Below are positions 1 to 7,404 of a stretch of 64,000 bases of DNA, one piece after another. Both the position numbers and the translations under genes were made by a program. Every line of letters begins with the position of its first letter. Position 1 is the first letter of the stretch. Origin of the DNA: Metapseudomonas boanensis (GTDB taxonomy: Bacteria; Pseudomonadota; Gammaproteobacteria; Pseudomonadales; Pseudomonadaceae). A model generated the notes under the pieces. That model worked only from the letters and a program-made list of their open reading frames with translations, did not search any database and was not told the DNA's origin. Location: NCBI RefSeq assembly GCF_018704125.1, contig NZ_JAGTIS010000001.1:434001-498000 (forward strand). The letters run 5' to 3'.

Positions 1-763
1 TCTTGTGCTCTATGGCACCGCAGGACAGCGCGTTGCGCCGGCCCGGCGCGCCGTCGGCATCGGTGAGGAACTTCGGCACAAGGAACAGCGAAATGCCCTT
101 CACTCCGACCGGCGCGTCCGGCAGCCGTGCCAGCACCAGGTGAATGATGTTCTCGGAAAAGTCCTGTTCGCCGCCGCTGATGAAGATCTTGCTGCCAGTG
201 ATCTGGAAACTGCCGTCCGCCTGGGGCTCGGCGCGGCTGCGCAGCAGGGCCAGGTCAGTGCCGGCCTGTGGCTCGGTCAGGCACATGGTGCCCGTCCATT
301 GCCCGCTGACCATCTTCGCCAGGTAGCCTGCCTTCAGCTCTGCACTTCCGTGTTTGTGCAGCGCCAGCACTGCGCCTTCGGTGAGCCCCGAGTAGACACG
401 GAAGGACAGCGAGGCGCTCATCAGCATTTCGTGGAAGGCGAAAGCCACCAACTGAGGGAAGCCCTGGCCGCCGAACTCCACCGGGCCGGTCATGCTCGCC
501 CAGCCGTTGTCCACGTACTGCCGGTAGGCGGCGCGGAAGCCTCGCGGGGTGCTCACCTGGCCGTTCTCCAGGCGGCAGCCTTCCTCATCGCTGTTGCGGT
601 TGAGCGGGGCAATCTCGTTGGCCGTGAAGGCAGCCGCTTCTTCCAGTACGCCATCAATCAGCTCGCGGTCGAGGCCAGTGCCGAGCTGCGCACAGTGCGC
701 ACTAGCGTCGAACAGCTCATGAAGCACGAAGCGCATGTCGCGCAGGGGGGCCTGGTAGCTCAT
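1..763 (-). CDS. acyl-CoA dehydrogenase, N-terminal part (runs off left edge)
   Basis: FAD enzyme of fatty-acid or acyl-CoA catabolism that forms the alpha,beta double bond of an acyl-CoA. Only the first 254 residues are in the window; the gene continues past base 1. The extreme N-terminus (YQAPLRDMRFVL) is the extension typical of the long (about 600-residue) acyl-CoA dehydrogenases, the group that includes DmdC-like enzymes. The substrate/FAD-loop motif CLTEPQAGTD lies at residues 161-170. The start ATG overlaps the stop of the upstream 3-hydroxyacyl-CoA dehydrogenase as ATGA, so the two are probably translationally coupled. The acyl chain cannot be predicted from what is visible. Confidence 0.88.
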   Translation of the reverse strand, partial: MSYQAPLRDMRFVLHELFDASAHCAQLGTGLDRELIDGVLEEAAAFTANEIAPLNRNSDEEGCRLENGQVSTPRGFRAAYRQYVDNGWASMTGPVEFGGQGFPQLVAFAFHEMLMSASLSFRVYSGLTEGAVLALHKHGSAELKAGYLAKMVSGQWTGTMCLTEPQAGTDLALLRSRAEPQADGSFQITGSKIFISGGEQDFSENIIHLVLARLPDAPVGVKGISLFLVPKFLTDADGAPGRRNALSCGAIEHK

Positions 764-1998
764 GCCTGGCCCTCCTGTACGGCAGCAAAGCACTGGCCGG
801 CGGCGGCCAGCCGTTCGATTAGCGGTGCCGGTCGCCATCTGGCGCCGTGCCGCGCTTCCAGGGTGCGCAGGCGATCGAGGATTGCCGGCACACCTTCGCT
901 GTCGGCCCAGGCCATCGGACCGGCCTTGTCGGCGGGGAAGCCGTAGCCATTCAGGTACACGAGGTCGATGTCGTGGCTGCTGGCGGCGATATTCCCTTCG
1001 AGGATCTTCGCACCTTCGTTGATCAGGGCCAGCAGGCAGCGCGTCTGGATTTCCGCGTTGCTCACCGGTCGTCGAACGAAGCCGAGACGGGTGGACTCCA
1101 CCTCGACCAGGCGATCGACTTCAGCATCCGACTGCGCCTCGCGGCTGCCCGACGCGTAGCGGTAGTAGCCCATCCCGGACTTCTGGCCGAATCGGCCGAG
1201 TTCGCAGAGACGGTTGTCAACCTGCACCGTGGGTTCGTCCTGGCCTTTGCCGGCCAGTCCGCGAGTGCGCCACTCCAGATCGATGCCCACCACGTCGTAC
1301 ATGCGGAACGGTCCCATGGCGAAGCCGAAGGTCTGGAGCGCGCCGTCAACCTGGGCTGGCAGGGCACCTTCGAGCAGCATTAGCCGCGCTTCCTTCACAT
1401 AGGTGCGCAACATGCGGTTGCCGATGAAGCCTTCGCAGTTGCCGGCGACCACGCAGACCTTGCCGATACGTTCGCCCAGGGCCCGGGCTGCCTGCAGCAC
1501 GGCGGGTGCGGTATGGGCGCCGCGCACGATCTCCAGCAGCTTCATGATGTGTGCTGGGCTGAAGAAGTGCAGGCCCAGCACTTGCTCGGGCCGCGCGGTG
1601 ACGGCTGCGATGGCGTCGATGTCCAGTGCCGAGGTGTTGCTGGCGAGGATCGCCGAGGGTTTCAGAGTGGCATCCAGGGTTCGGAAGATCTGCTGCTTGA
1701 GCTCGAGGTTTTCGTACACCGCCTCGATCACAAGATCCGCCGCGGCCAGCGCCGCATAGTCGCTGACCGGTTTCACATAGGCCCTGCGCCGGTTGACCTC
1801 GTCCGCTCCGATGCGGCCCTTGGTTATGTCATGCGCCCAGGTGTCCTCGATCATGCGCAGGCCTTGTTCGAGCATCTGCGGGTTGTTGTCTAGCCACAGC
1901 ACGGGAATCCCGGCGTTAGCCAAGCTGATGACGATGCCCCGGCCCATGGTGCCGGCGCCGATGACGGCGGCCTGCTGCAGGTTGAACGCATTGCTCAT
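760..1998 (-). CDS. 3-hydroxyacyl-CoA dehydrogenase (NAD)
   Basis: A 412-residue enzyme oxidising 3-hydroxyacyl-CoA to 3-ketoacyl-CoA in beta-oxidation. The Rossmann motif GAGTMG is at residues 14-19. The catalytic set expected for the family is present with correct spacing: Ser122, His143 (in GLHFFSPAH), Glu155 and Asn193 (in GFIGNR). The C-terminal half carries the duplicated helical domain, but there is no enoyl-CoA hydratase domain, so this is a stand-alone enzyme and not a FadB-type fusion. I chose the ATG at 1998 because AGGAGA lies just upstream; the open frame extends 36 codons further without recognisable homology. It forms an operon with the acyl-CoA dehydrogenase and is divergent from a LysR gene. 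Confidence 0.9.
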   Translation of the reverse strand: MSNAFNLQQAAVIGAGTMGRGIVISLANAGIPVLWLDNNPQMLEQGLRMIEDTWAHDITKGRIGADEVNRRRAYVKPVSDYAALAAADLVIEAVYENLELKQQIFRTLDATLKPSAILASNTSALDIDAIAAVTARPEQVLGLHFFSPAHIMKLLEIVRGAHTAPAVLQAARALGERIGKVCVVAGNCEGFIGNRMLRTYVKEARLMLLEGALPAQVDGALQTFGFAMGPFRMYDVVGIDLEWRTRGLAGKGQDEPTVQVDNRLCELGRFGQKSGMGYYRYASGSREAQSDAEVDRLVEVESTRLGFVRRPVSNAEIQTRCLLALINEGAKILEGNIAASSHDIDLVYLNGYGFPADKAGPMAWADSEGVPAILDRLRTLEARHGARWRPAPLIERLAAAGQCFAAVQEGQA

Positions 1999-2096
1999 GC
2001 CAGCTCTCCTGAAATCGGTGATGAAGGGTCGCCAACACCCTAAAGATCTAAGTACTATTTGAGAAATGGCATGTTGTGATGCCTGGTATTCATAAG

Positions 2097-2996
2097 ATGA
2101 ATTCATCGAGCTTTGACCTCAACCTGCTGCGGGTGCTCGACGCCCTGCTGCGAGAGCAGAACGTCTCGCGCGCCGCTGAGCGCCTGGCCCTGAGCCAGCC
2201 GGCGGTGAGCAACGCCCTGGCACGGCTGCGCGAGTTGCTGGATGATCCGCTGCTGGTACGCATCGGCCGGCGCATGCAGCCCACGCCTCGCGCCCTGGCC
2301 CTGGAGGGGCCAATTCGTGCTGCTCTGCAACAGATCGAGCAGACCCTGAGTGGCGCCGAGGCGTTCGATCCGGGGCAGAGCCGCCAGCAGTTCCGCATTG
2401 CCCTGACCGACTATGTCGAGCAGCTGTGCATGCCCGGCCTGCTCGCGCGTCTGGGTGACATGGCACCGGGATTGCGCATCGATGTGGCACACCTGAGTCC
2501 GAGCCTGCCAATCGAGGAACTGGACCGGGGCGCGCTGGACCTGGTGCTAGGCCGCTTCGATGAGATCCCGGCGCGCTTCGTGCGCCATCCCTGGCGCATC
2601 GAGACGCTCCAGGTAGCGGTGCGCAAAGGTCACCCACTGCTGGCTGGCGACCTCGACATGGAGAAATTCCTGCGCCTGCGCCACGTCTGGGTGCACGGTG
2701 GCCAGACGCGTGGCATGGTCGACCAGTGGCTGGCCGGACGAGGGCTGTCGCGGCAGATCGTCTACACTACGCCGAACTACCTGCAGGCGGCGCACATCGT
2801 CGCAGGCTCGGACTTGGGTGTGGTCCTGCCAACCCAACTGGCGCGCCAGTTCGCCGCTTTGCTGCCCATCCAGTTGTTCGACCTGCCCTTCGAGCTTGGC
2901 CCCTTCCACCTTGAACTTGTCTGCCTGGCGCAGAAGAGTCGCTTACCGGCATTCGCCTGGCTTATCGAGCAGATATTGCTGATTGGCAAGGGCTGA
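2097..2996 (+). CDS. LysR-family transcriptional regulator
   Basis: A 299-residue LysR regulator. The winged helix-turn-helix is at about residues 23-45 (SRAAERLALSQPAVSNALARL), followed by a substrate-binding effector domain. It is transcribed away from the 3-hydroxyacyl-CoA dehydrogenase/acyl-CoA dehydrogenase operon with only about 100 bases between the starts, the usual arrangement for a LysR protein controlling its neighbour, so acyl-CoA or a related acid is a plausible effector (inference). In-frame alternatives exist at 2076 (GTG) and 2079 (ATG). I prefer 2097 because MNSSSFDLNLLRV matches the usual LysR N-terminus. Confidence 0.87.
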   Translation: MNSSSFDLNLLRVLDALLREQNVSRAAERLALSQPAVSNALARLRELLDDPLLVRIGRRMQPTPRALALEGPIRAALQQIEQTLSGAEAFDPGQSRQQFRIALTDYVEQLCMPGLLARLGDMAPGLRIDVAHLSPSLPIEELDRGALDLVLGRFDEIPARFVRHPWRIETLQVAVRKGHPLLAGDLDMEKFLRLRHVWVHGGQTRGMVDQWLAGRGLSRQIVYTTPNYLQAAHIVAGSDLGVVLPTQLARQFAALLPIQLFDLPFELGPFHLELVCLAQKSRLPAFAWLIEQILLIGKG

Positions 2997-3125
2997 GCAT
3001 GGTCGGAGTGGATATTGCGTGGCTTCGTCTGCGCCAGAGCGCTTGGGGCATACCTCACGAGCGGCGCCTCCGTCTGGTGCGTGACCGTGACCTGCTGGAT
3101 CAGCGCGCCCTGCTCCAACTAAAGG

Positions 3126-3556
3126 TCACAACGGGGTTGTCCTGCACGTAGAGCTGCACGATCCAGGGGCTGTCATCCAACTCGTCAAACGAGTCCTGCA
3201 GCACGTTCTCCTGGGTGTCACGCACCTGCAGCAACCAGGCGGGTTCGCGCACCTTCGGTGCCGATCGGTGTCAGCTCGAAGAAGGCGGCCACGGGCTGGC
3301 CGTTGTCCAGCAGCATGCACTTGGTGTCGGGCAGGTATGCCACCCAGGGCAGCAGGTCGGCGAACGATGGCGCAACTCCCTGGAATGCCTGCTCGTCGGC
3401 CAGGGTGGCGGGCCGGCGCCGGGGCTGCGTGGTGCCAGGCTCGGGAATGCCCAGGGCGTGCAACGTGGCGACATGGTGGGTCCAGGCGTCCTTGGGCGGC
3501 ATGGCTTCCTCGGCGGGGGGATGGGGCGGGTGCGTTCCGCGTCGCCGCGAGGCCAT
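3126..3556 (-). pseudogene. N-terminal remnant of a conjugative-transfer ATPase (TraC/VirB4-like, ICE type)
   Basis: The frame starting at ATG 3556 encodes a segment (FADLLPWVAYLPDTKCMLLD, then VAAFFELTPIGTE) that I recognise as the N-terminus of the conjugative-transfer ATPase of integrative and conjugative elements. After GTE the frame is lost near 3255 and resumes in another frame as REPAWLLQVRDTQENVLQ and FDELDDSPWIVQLYVQD, ending around 3128. About 140 residues of a protein that is normally around 900-1000 residues remain, so it cannot be functional. Recognition is from memory of the family; a profile search would settle it. Confidence 0.62.
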
Positions 3557-3796
3557 CAGTAGTCCTCGACCCGCTCGCCAGGTAGCACGTACTGCACACG
3601 CTAATACAAGGGGACCACCGTCGTGTAGCTGGGGAGCGGCACCGGATCATTGCCGGCCAGGTGCGGGAACACATACATCACCAGTGGCGCCAGAACTGCC
3701 GGTAGATCTCGGTGGCCGCGGTGCGCGTATAACGGGTCTGCACGCCCGGCGCAGCTTGTGTGTAGGCCTCGGTCAACGTCCGCCGGCACCGCTGCG
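3556..3796 (-). pseudogene. C-terminal remnant of an ICE conjugal-transfer lipoprotein (TIGR03751-like)
   Basis: Reading leftwards, one frame encodes TEAYTQAAPGVQTRYTRTA and ATEIYRQF. It continues after a frameshift near 3690 as PLVMYVFPHLAGNDPVPLPS and YTTVVPLY, hits an in-frame TAG at 3602-3604, and ends RVQYVLPGERVEDY before a stop that overlaps the ATG of the ATPase remnant. This looks like the C-terminus of the lipoprotein gene that lies immediately upstream of the conjugative ATPase in integrative elements, so both order and orientation are preserved. The upstream edge is fused to the 3' end of the DUF3726-like gene. Confidence 0.55.
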
Positions 3797-4516
3797 CGAG
3801 CGCTCGGAGCTCTCCACCAGTACTGCTTCTGCAAGCCGGTTGAGGCGTTGCCATAGGGCGGGGGAGATCTCCGTTCCATTCTCCAGAGCCTGCTCGCGGG
3901 CCAGGGCGAAGTCCGCCGGGGTGATACATCGTTCCTCTCGGGCGTCCTCGATCTCCACTGCAGGTTGCGAGTGCGCTGGCGTACCGAGGAGCAGTGTCAG
4001 CGACTGCCGCTTCTCCTGGGGGGCATGTTCGGGGAGGCGGTATTCCTGGTAGGTGGGGTAGGCGGCACCGGCGTCGATCCGGGCCAGGTGACGGCGCACC
4101 GGGTCGTGGCCGTTGTCCCACTGTGCGCGAGCCCACAGGCCCTGCCGCGCACAGTCTGCCAGAACCTTGAGGATGAACTTGCGGTTGTGGCAATGGTGGA
4201 CTTCGAGGCCTATCGACCCCTGCTCCAGCGCCTGCACGCAGGCCAGTTCCAGCAGCGCCGGTAAACAGTTCAGGGCGCTGCGACCATGGCACTCGGCGAT
4301 CAGCGTGGCCGGCCCCTCGACGACCAGCTCCGCTGGCGGGCGTTCGCGGTCGGCCACCAAGTCCAGCGCCCGTTCAAGTTCGCCAAGACCGTCTTCACGG
4401 TGCAGTTGCAGCCAGCTGACCAGGGCTGCGGCGTCCTCATAGTGGCCCGGGGTATAGCCCATGCCCTCGAAAACTCGTTTAAGCAGGGCGTTCAGTTCGT
4501 TGGCGGAAATCAACAT
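3773..4516 (-). CDS. DUF3726-like protein
   Basis: A 247-residue soluble protein. The N-terminus (SANELNALLKRVFEGMG, then a GLGELERAL stretch) resembles the DUF3726 family, which I remember as distantly like the Ldh2/malate-dehydrogenase fold; no reaction is known to me. The ATG at 4516 shares one base with the stop codon of the upstream 572-residue gene (TGATG), so the two are translationally coupled. The C-terminus reads ESSERSRSGAGGR and then runs into the conjugation-gene remnant. A few native residues may have been replaced by the junction. A TTG at 4519 is an unlikely alternative start. Confidence 0.6.
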   Translation of the reverse strand: MLISANELNALLKRVFEGMGYTPGHYEDAAALVSWLQLHREDGLGELERALDLVADRERPPAELVVEGPATLIAECHGRSALNCLPALLELACVQALEQGSIGLEVHHCHNRKFILKVLADCARQGLWARAQWDNGHDPVRRHLARIDAGAAYPTYQEYRLPEHAPQEKRQSLTLLLGTPAHSQPAVEIEDAREERCITPADFALAREQALENGTEISPALWQRLNRLAEAVLVESSERSRSGAGGR

Positions 4517-6234
4517 CAAGGCTTCTCCGGGGTAGGGGCGAGCGGCAGGAACCAGTCATCGTCGAAGGGTTGGCCGATATCCTCCAACAGGGGGGCGCCC
4601 TGGAACATGGTGTTGCGCACCCACAAGCGCGAGCGCGGGTCGAACTTGCTCACGCCGAAGAACGACAGCTTGCAGCGCAACAGATGCATGGGCAGCACGT
4701 CACGGTCCAGCAGGTTGGCGCGGATCTCACCGTAGTGGGTGCGGGCCATGGTCTGGATGCGGCGGACCATGCCGCGCTGCCCAGGATGGCGGAGCAGGAA
4801 GTGCGCGACCTTGTGTTCCGGGTGTTCCACCAGGTAGGCACCGAGCTGTCGATGGCACTGCTGCACCAGGTAGCCGATACCGAGCGGCATCTGCTTGTCG
4901 CGGCCGTCGTCCAGGTTGCAGTTGCCCAGGCGCGGCTCCTGCTTCTCCTCGGAGCGGTACCAGAAAGTCTCCTGGGCGCCGTCGATGGCGAAGTCGATGG
5001 CCAGTGCCCAGTCGTAGCGGGTCTCGATCAGGTGCTTGAGTTCGGAAACGGGCATCTCGGGGTGCAGGTCGGACTGCTCGGGCAGGGCCAGGTGCTCTTC
5101 CAGTTCGTCCACCAGATCCGGGTGCAGTTCCAGGAGGATGCAGTTGATCAGCTCCTGCCCCTGCAGGCTGGCGCGCTGCTGAGACCAGTTCTGCAGAGAC
5201 TGCCAGGCTTGCAGCGGTTGCAGGTCGAGCCCGGCGCGCAGGGCCAGCAGGTCGGCCAGCACACGTTGGTTGTGGCCGGCCTGCCATTCGTCTTCGGTAA
5301 AGGTTTCCTCGATATGGCGGATGGCACGCTCCAGCAGTTGCGGCAGGCGTTCCAGCTGCGCGGCCGTCGGGATGCCGGCGAGGATGCGGGCCAGGGCCAG
5401 TTCGCGCATTTCGATCCAGCGACTGATCAGTTGCGGATGGTTGATCAGGTAGGGCGCCATGCCAAGGCCGGTGGAGTTGCCGATGCCGAAGTAGCGCTTG
5501 AGGGCCGGGGTGAAGGGCACGGCGGTTTCCGGTGAGCGGCGCCGGGCGATGTGCTCGGCCTGCTGCAAGCTGAAATTGCGCAGCATGAAACAGGTGAACA
5601 TTTCGGCGGCAAACGGGCGGGCGAAGTCGGGGTGCTTGCGGCTGACTTTCTCCCAGTCGGCCATGCCCAGCTTGCCGCTGCCGTAGACGGCCGTGGTGCG
5701 GTAAAGGTAGCCGACCCGGGCGATCTGTGCGACGTCGGGCTGGAGCCCCTGGCTCAGGGCCTCCACCACGCTGTCGAAGTTGCGCACGCTGCGATTGGCG
5801 CGGGACAGCACCATCACCTTGGCGTCGAGCCGGCCCGCCTCCTGCAGCGGCACGTTCTGGCGCAGGTAGTCGACATAGGCGTCGTCCACCTCACCTTCGC
5901 AGAGGGCCATGGTCAGGTCCCACTCGCTGGCGATGACCCGGTCGTTGCGCTTTTCCGGTGCCAGGTACTGGGAAAACAGCACGAAGCTGAACAGGTCACT
6001 GCGAGTGCGGATGCGATAGATCACCGTGCCGTAGCCGTCAGCATCCAGTTCGAATCGGGGTGCGTCGATCTGCCATTGCTCGCGCATGATTCGGCGGACC
6101 AGGCTGCGCATGAAGCTCAGACGGCTCTGGTGCAGGCTGCCGAGCCGCTCCAGGTCCATGACCAGGTGGGCGGGGCGCATGTACGGAATCGCAGCCTCAG
6201 GTAGGCTGGATTCCATGATTGAAGGGGTGCTCAT
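4516..6234 (-). CDS. conserved protein of unknown family, 572 residues
   Basis: I do not recognise this family. It has no signal peptide and no transmembrane segment. Notable stretches are a basic N-terminal helix (RLSFMRSLVRRIMREQW), a glycine-rich segment around residues 250-265 (FGIGNSTGLGMAPYLINHP) that could bind a nucleotide or cofactor, and an acidic central part rich in Leu/Glu/Gln. It is followed at once by the DUF3726-like gene through a one-base overlap, and it lies 171 bases downstream of a LysR gene on the same strand. The pair probably acts in the catabolic cluster that starts at 7405, either as an unusual enzyme or as two subunits (inference). Base composition is like the neighbours. 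Confidence 0.75.
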   Translation of the reverse strand: MSTPSIMESSLPEAAIPYMRPAHLVMDLERLGSLHQSRLSFMRSLVRRIMREQWQIDAPRFELDADGYGTVIYRIRTRSDLFSFVLFSQYLAPEKRNDRVIASEWDLTMALCEGEVDDAYVDYLRQNVPLQEAGRLDAKVMVLSRANRSVRNFDSVVEALSQGLQPDVAQIARVGYLYRTTAVYGSGKLGMADWEKVSRKHPDFARPFAAEMFTCFMLRNFSLQQAEHIARRRSPETAVPFTPALKRYFGIGNSTGLGMAPYLINHPQLISRWIEMRELALARILAGIPTAAQLERLPQLLERAIRHIEETFTEDEWQAGHNQRVLADLLALRAGLDLQPLQAWQSLQNWSQQRASLQGQELINCILLELHPDLVDELEEHLALPEQSDLHPEMPVSELKHLIETRYDWALAIDFAIDGAQETFWYRSEEKQEPRLGNCNLDDGRDKQMPLGIGYLVQQCHRQLGAYLVEHPEHKVAHFLLRHPGQRGMVRRIQTMARTHYGEIRANLLDRDVLPMHLLRCKLSFFGVSKFDPRSRLWVRNTMFQGAPLLEDIGQPFDDDWFLPLAPTPEKP

Positions 6235-6358
6235 TCTGGGGCCCTCAACTGGCGTTCACCGCGCACCGTTGCCTGCTGGCTTTCGGGCGGCGGCTTGTTA
6301 TTGATCTGCCGCCGATGGTGGGACAGCAGGCCCCGCGGAGCAATTCAGATCGCCCTAT

Positions 6359-6386
6359 CATTTGATAAGTAACCCTTATTCAAATG
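6359..6386. promoter_or_regulatory. AT-rich imperfect inverted repeat upstream of the 572-residue gene
   Basis: The arms CATTTGATAAG (6359-6369) and CTTATTCAAATG (6375-6386) are inverted copies differing by one inserted base. They lie between the end of the LysR gene and the 572-residue gene in a locally AT-rich stretch. This could be a LysR binding site or a weak terminator; there is no T-run, which favours an operator. Confidence 0.4.
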
Positions 6387-6405
6387 GCTTTGTCGATCAG
6401 TCGGG

Positions 6406-7311
6406 TTATCGCCACTCGGCTGGGTCCAGTTCGTTGTCGCGCAGGATGAACTCGAACAGGGCCTGGGCGGCCACCGGCAGGGAGCGGTTGGCCTGGCGCA
6501 CGATGCCGATATCGCGGGTCACCAGCGGATCGGCTAGGGGGATGAAGCGCAACTGCCCGGCCTCGGCCGGGAAGGCGAAGCGGGGCAGGGTAGTGATGCC
6601 CATGCCGGCCTCGATCATGGCCAGCAGGGAAATCATGTTGGAGATATAGAACTGCGAGTCGCTGACCAACTCTTCGGCGCGGGTGCCGGCCAGCAGGCGC
6701 GAGGTGCCGTTGGCGATCAGGCGCTCACCGCGCAGTTGCTGCCAGCCGAGCTGCGCTTCGCCGGCCAGCGGGTGGTTCTGGTGGCAGACCACGCCGATGC
6801 TGTCTTCCCAGATGGGAATGAAGCGGATGTCACTCTCGGCTTCCCAGAGGCTGGAGATGCCGAAGTCCACCTGTTGGTTCTCCACCATGTTCAGCACCGC
6901 TTCGGAGTTGTCGTCGAACAGGCTGACGTGCAGGTCCGTCGCATCGCCAATGAAGCGCGTGAGGATATCCGGCAGCAAGCGGCTGGCGATGGAGGGCACC
7001 GAGGCGATGCGCAGGTGCCCGGACTTGTACTGGGCTATCAGGTTCATGTCGCGGACCACGCGGTCGTGGTGCTCGATCAGCTCCTTGGCATAAGCCAGGA
7101 ACTGCACACCGAAGGGAGTCAGCTCGGGCTTGGTGACCCGCGCGTTGCGCTTCTCGAACAGGGCCTGACCCAACTTGCCTTCCAGATCGCGGATGGACAG
7201 CGAGATGGCCGGCTGGGTGCGGTGCGCGCGCTCCGCCGCGGCATGGAAGCCCTGCAGCTCGGCAACCCAGACGAAGTGGCGCAACTGGACGATCTTCAGG
7301 TCCGGCAGCAT
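6406..7311 (-). CDS. LysR-family regulator of the BCCT/dipeptidase cluster
   Basis: A 301-residue LysR protein with its helix-turn-helix at about residues 22-44 (HAAAERAHRTQPAISLSIRD) and a full effector-binding domain. It is divergent from the aldehyde dehydrogenase gene with 93 AT-rich bases between, and it is followed on its own strand by the 572-residue/DUF3726 pair. It is therefore placed to control both arms of the cluster. The inducer is unknown; given the BCCT transporter, a quaternary ammonium compound or its breakdown product is a reasonable guess (inference). Confidence 0.87.
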   Translation of the reverse strand: MLPDLKIVQLRHFVWVAELQGFHAAAERAHRTQPAISLSIRDLEGKLGQALFEKRNARVTKPELTPFGVQFLAYAKELIEHHDRVVRDMNLIAQYKSGHLRIASVPSIASRLLPDILTRFIGDATDLHVSLFDDNSEAVLNMVENQQVDFGISSLWEAESDIRFIPIWEDSIGVVCHQNHPLAGEAQLGWQQLRGERLIANGTSRLLAGTRAEELVSDSQFYISNMISLLAMIEAGMGITTLPRFAFPAEAGQLRFIPLADPLVTRDIGIVRQANRSLPVAAQALFEFILRDNELDPAEWR

Positions 7312-7341
7312 GGTAAGTTTTCCTTATCAATCAATATTTAC

Positions 7342-7355
7342 AACTAATTTTAGTT
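7342..7355. promoter_or_regulatory. candidate LysR operator, AACTAA-N2-TTAGTT
   Basis: Inverted arms AACTAA and TTAGTT sit in the AT-rich divergent region between the LysR start (7311) and the aldehyde dehydrogenase start (7405). The position suits a LysR activation or recognition site, but it is supported only by symmetry and place. Confidence 0.35.
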
Positions 7356-7404
7356 TATCTGAGACGGCACCTACCATGCGCTCAAAGCGAGAACGGAGGT
7401 GCAC

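Noticed and set aside
5-946. 313-codon plus-strand open frame at the left edge
   Set aside because: It is the antisense of the acyl-CoA dehydrogenase and 3-hydroxyacyl-CoA dehydrogenase genes, which have clear motifs on the other strand; a product of high-GC codon bias.
2999-3154. About 50-codon plus-strand frame after the LysR stop
   Set aside because: Too short, no ribosome site, and overlaps the conjugation-gene remnant.
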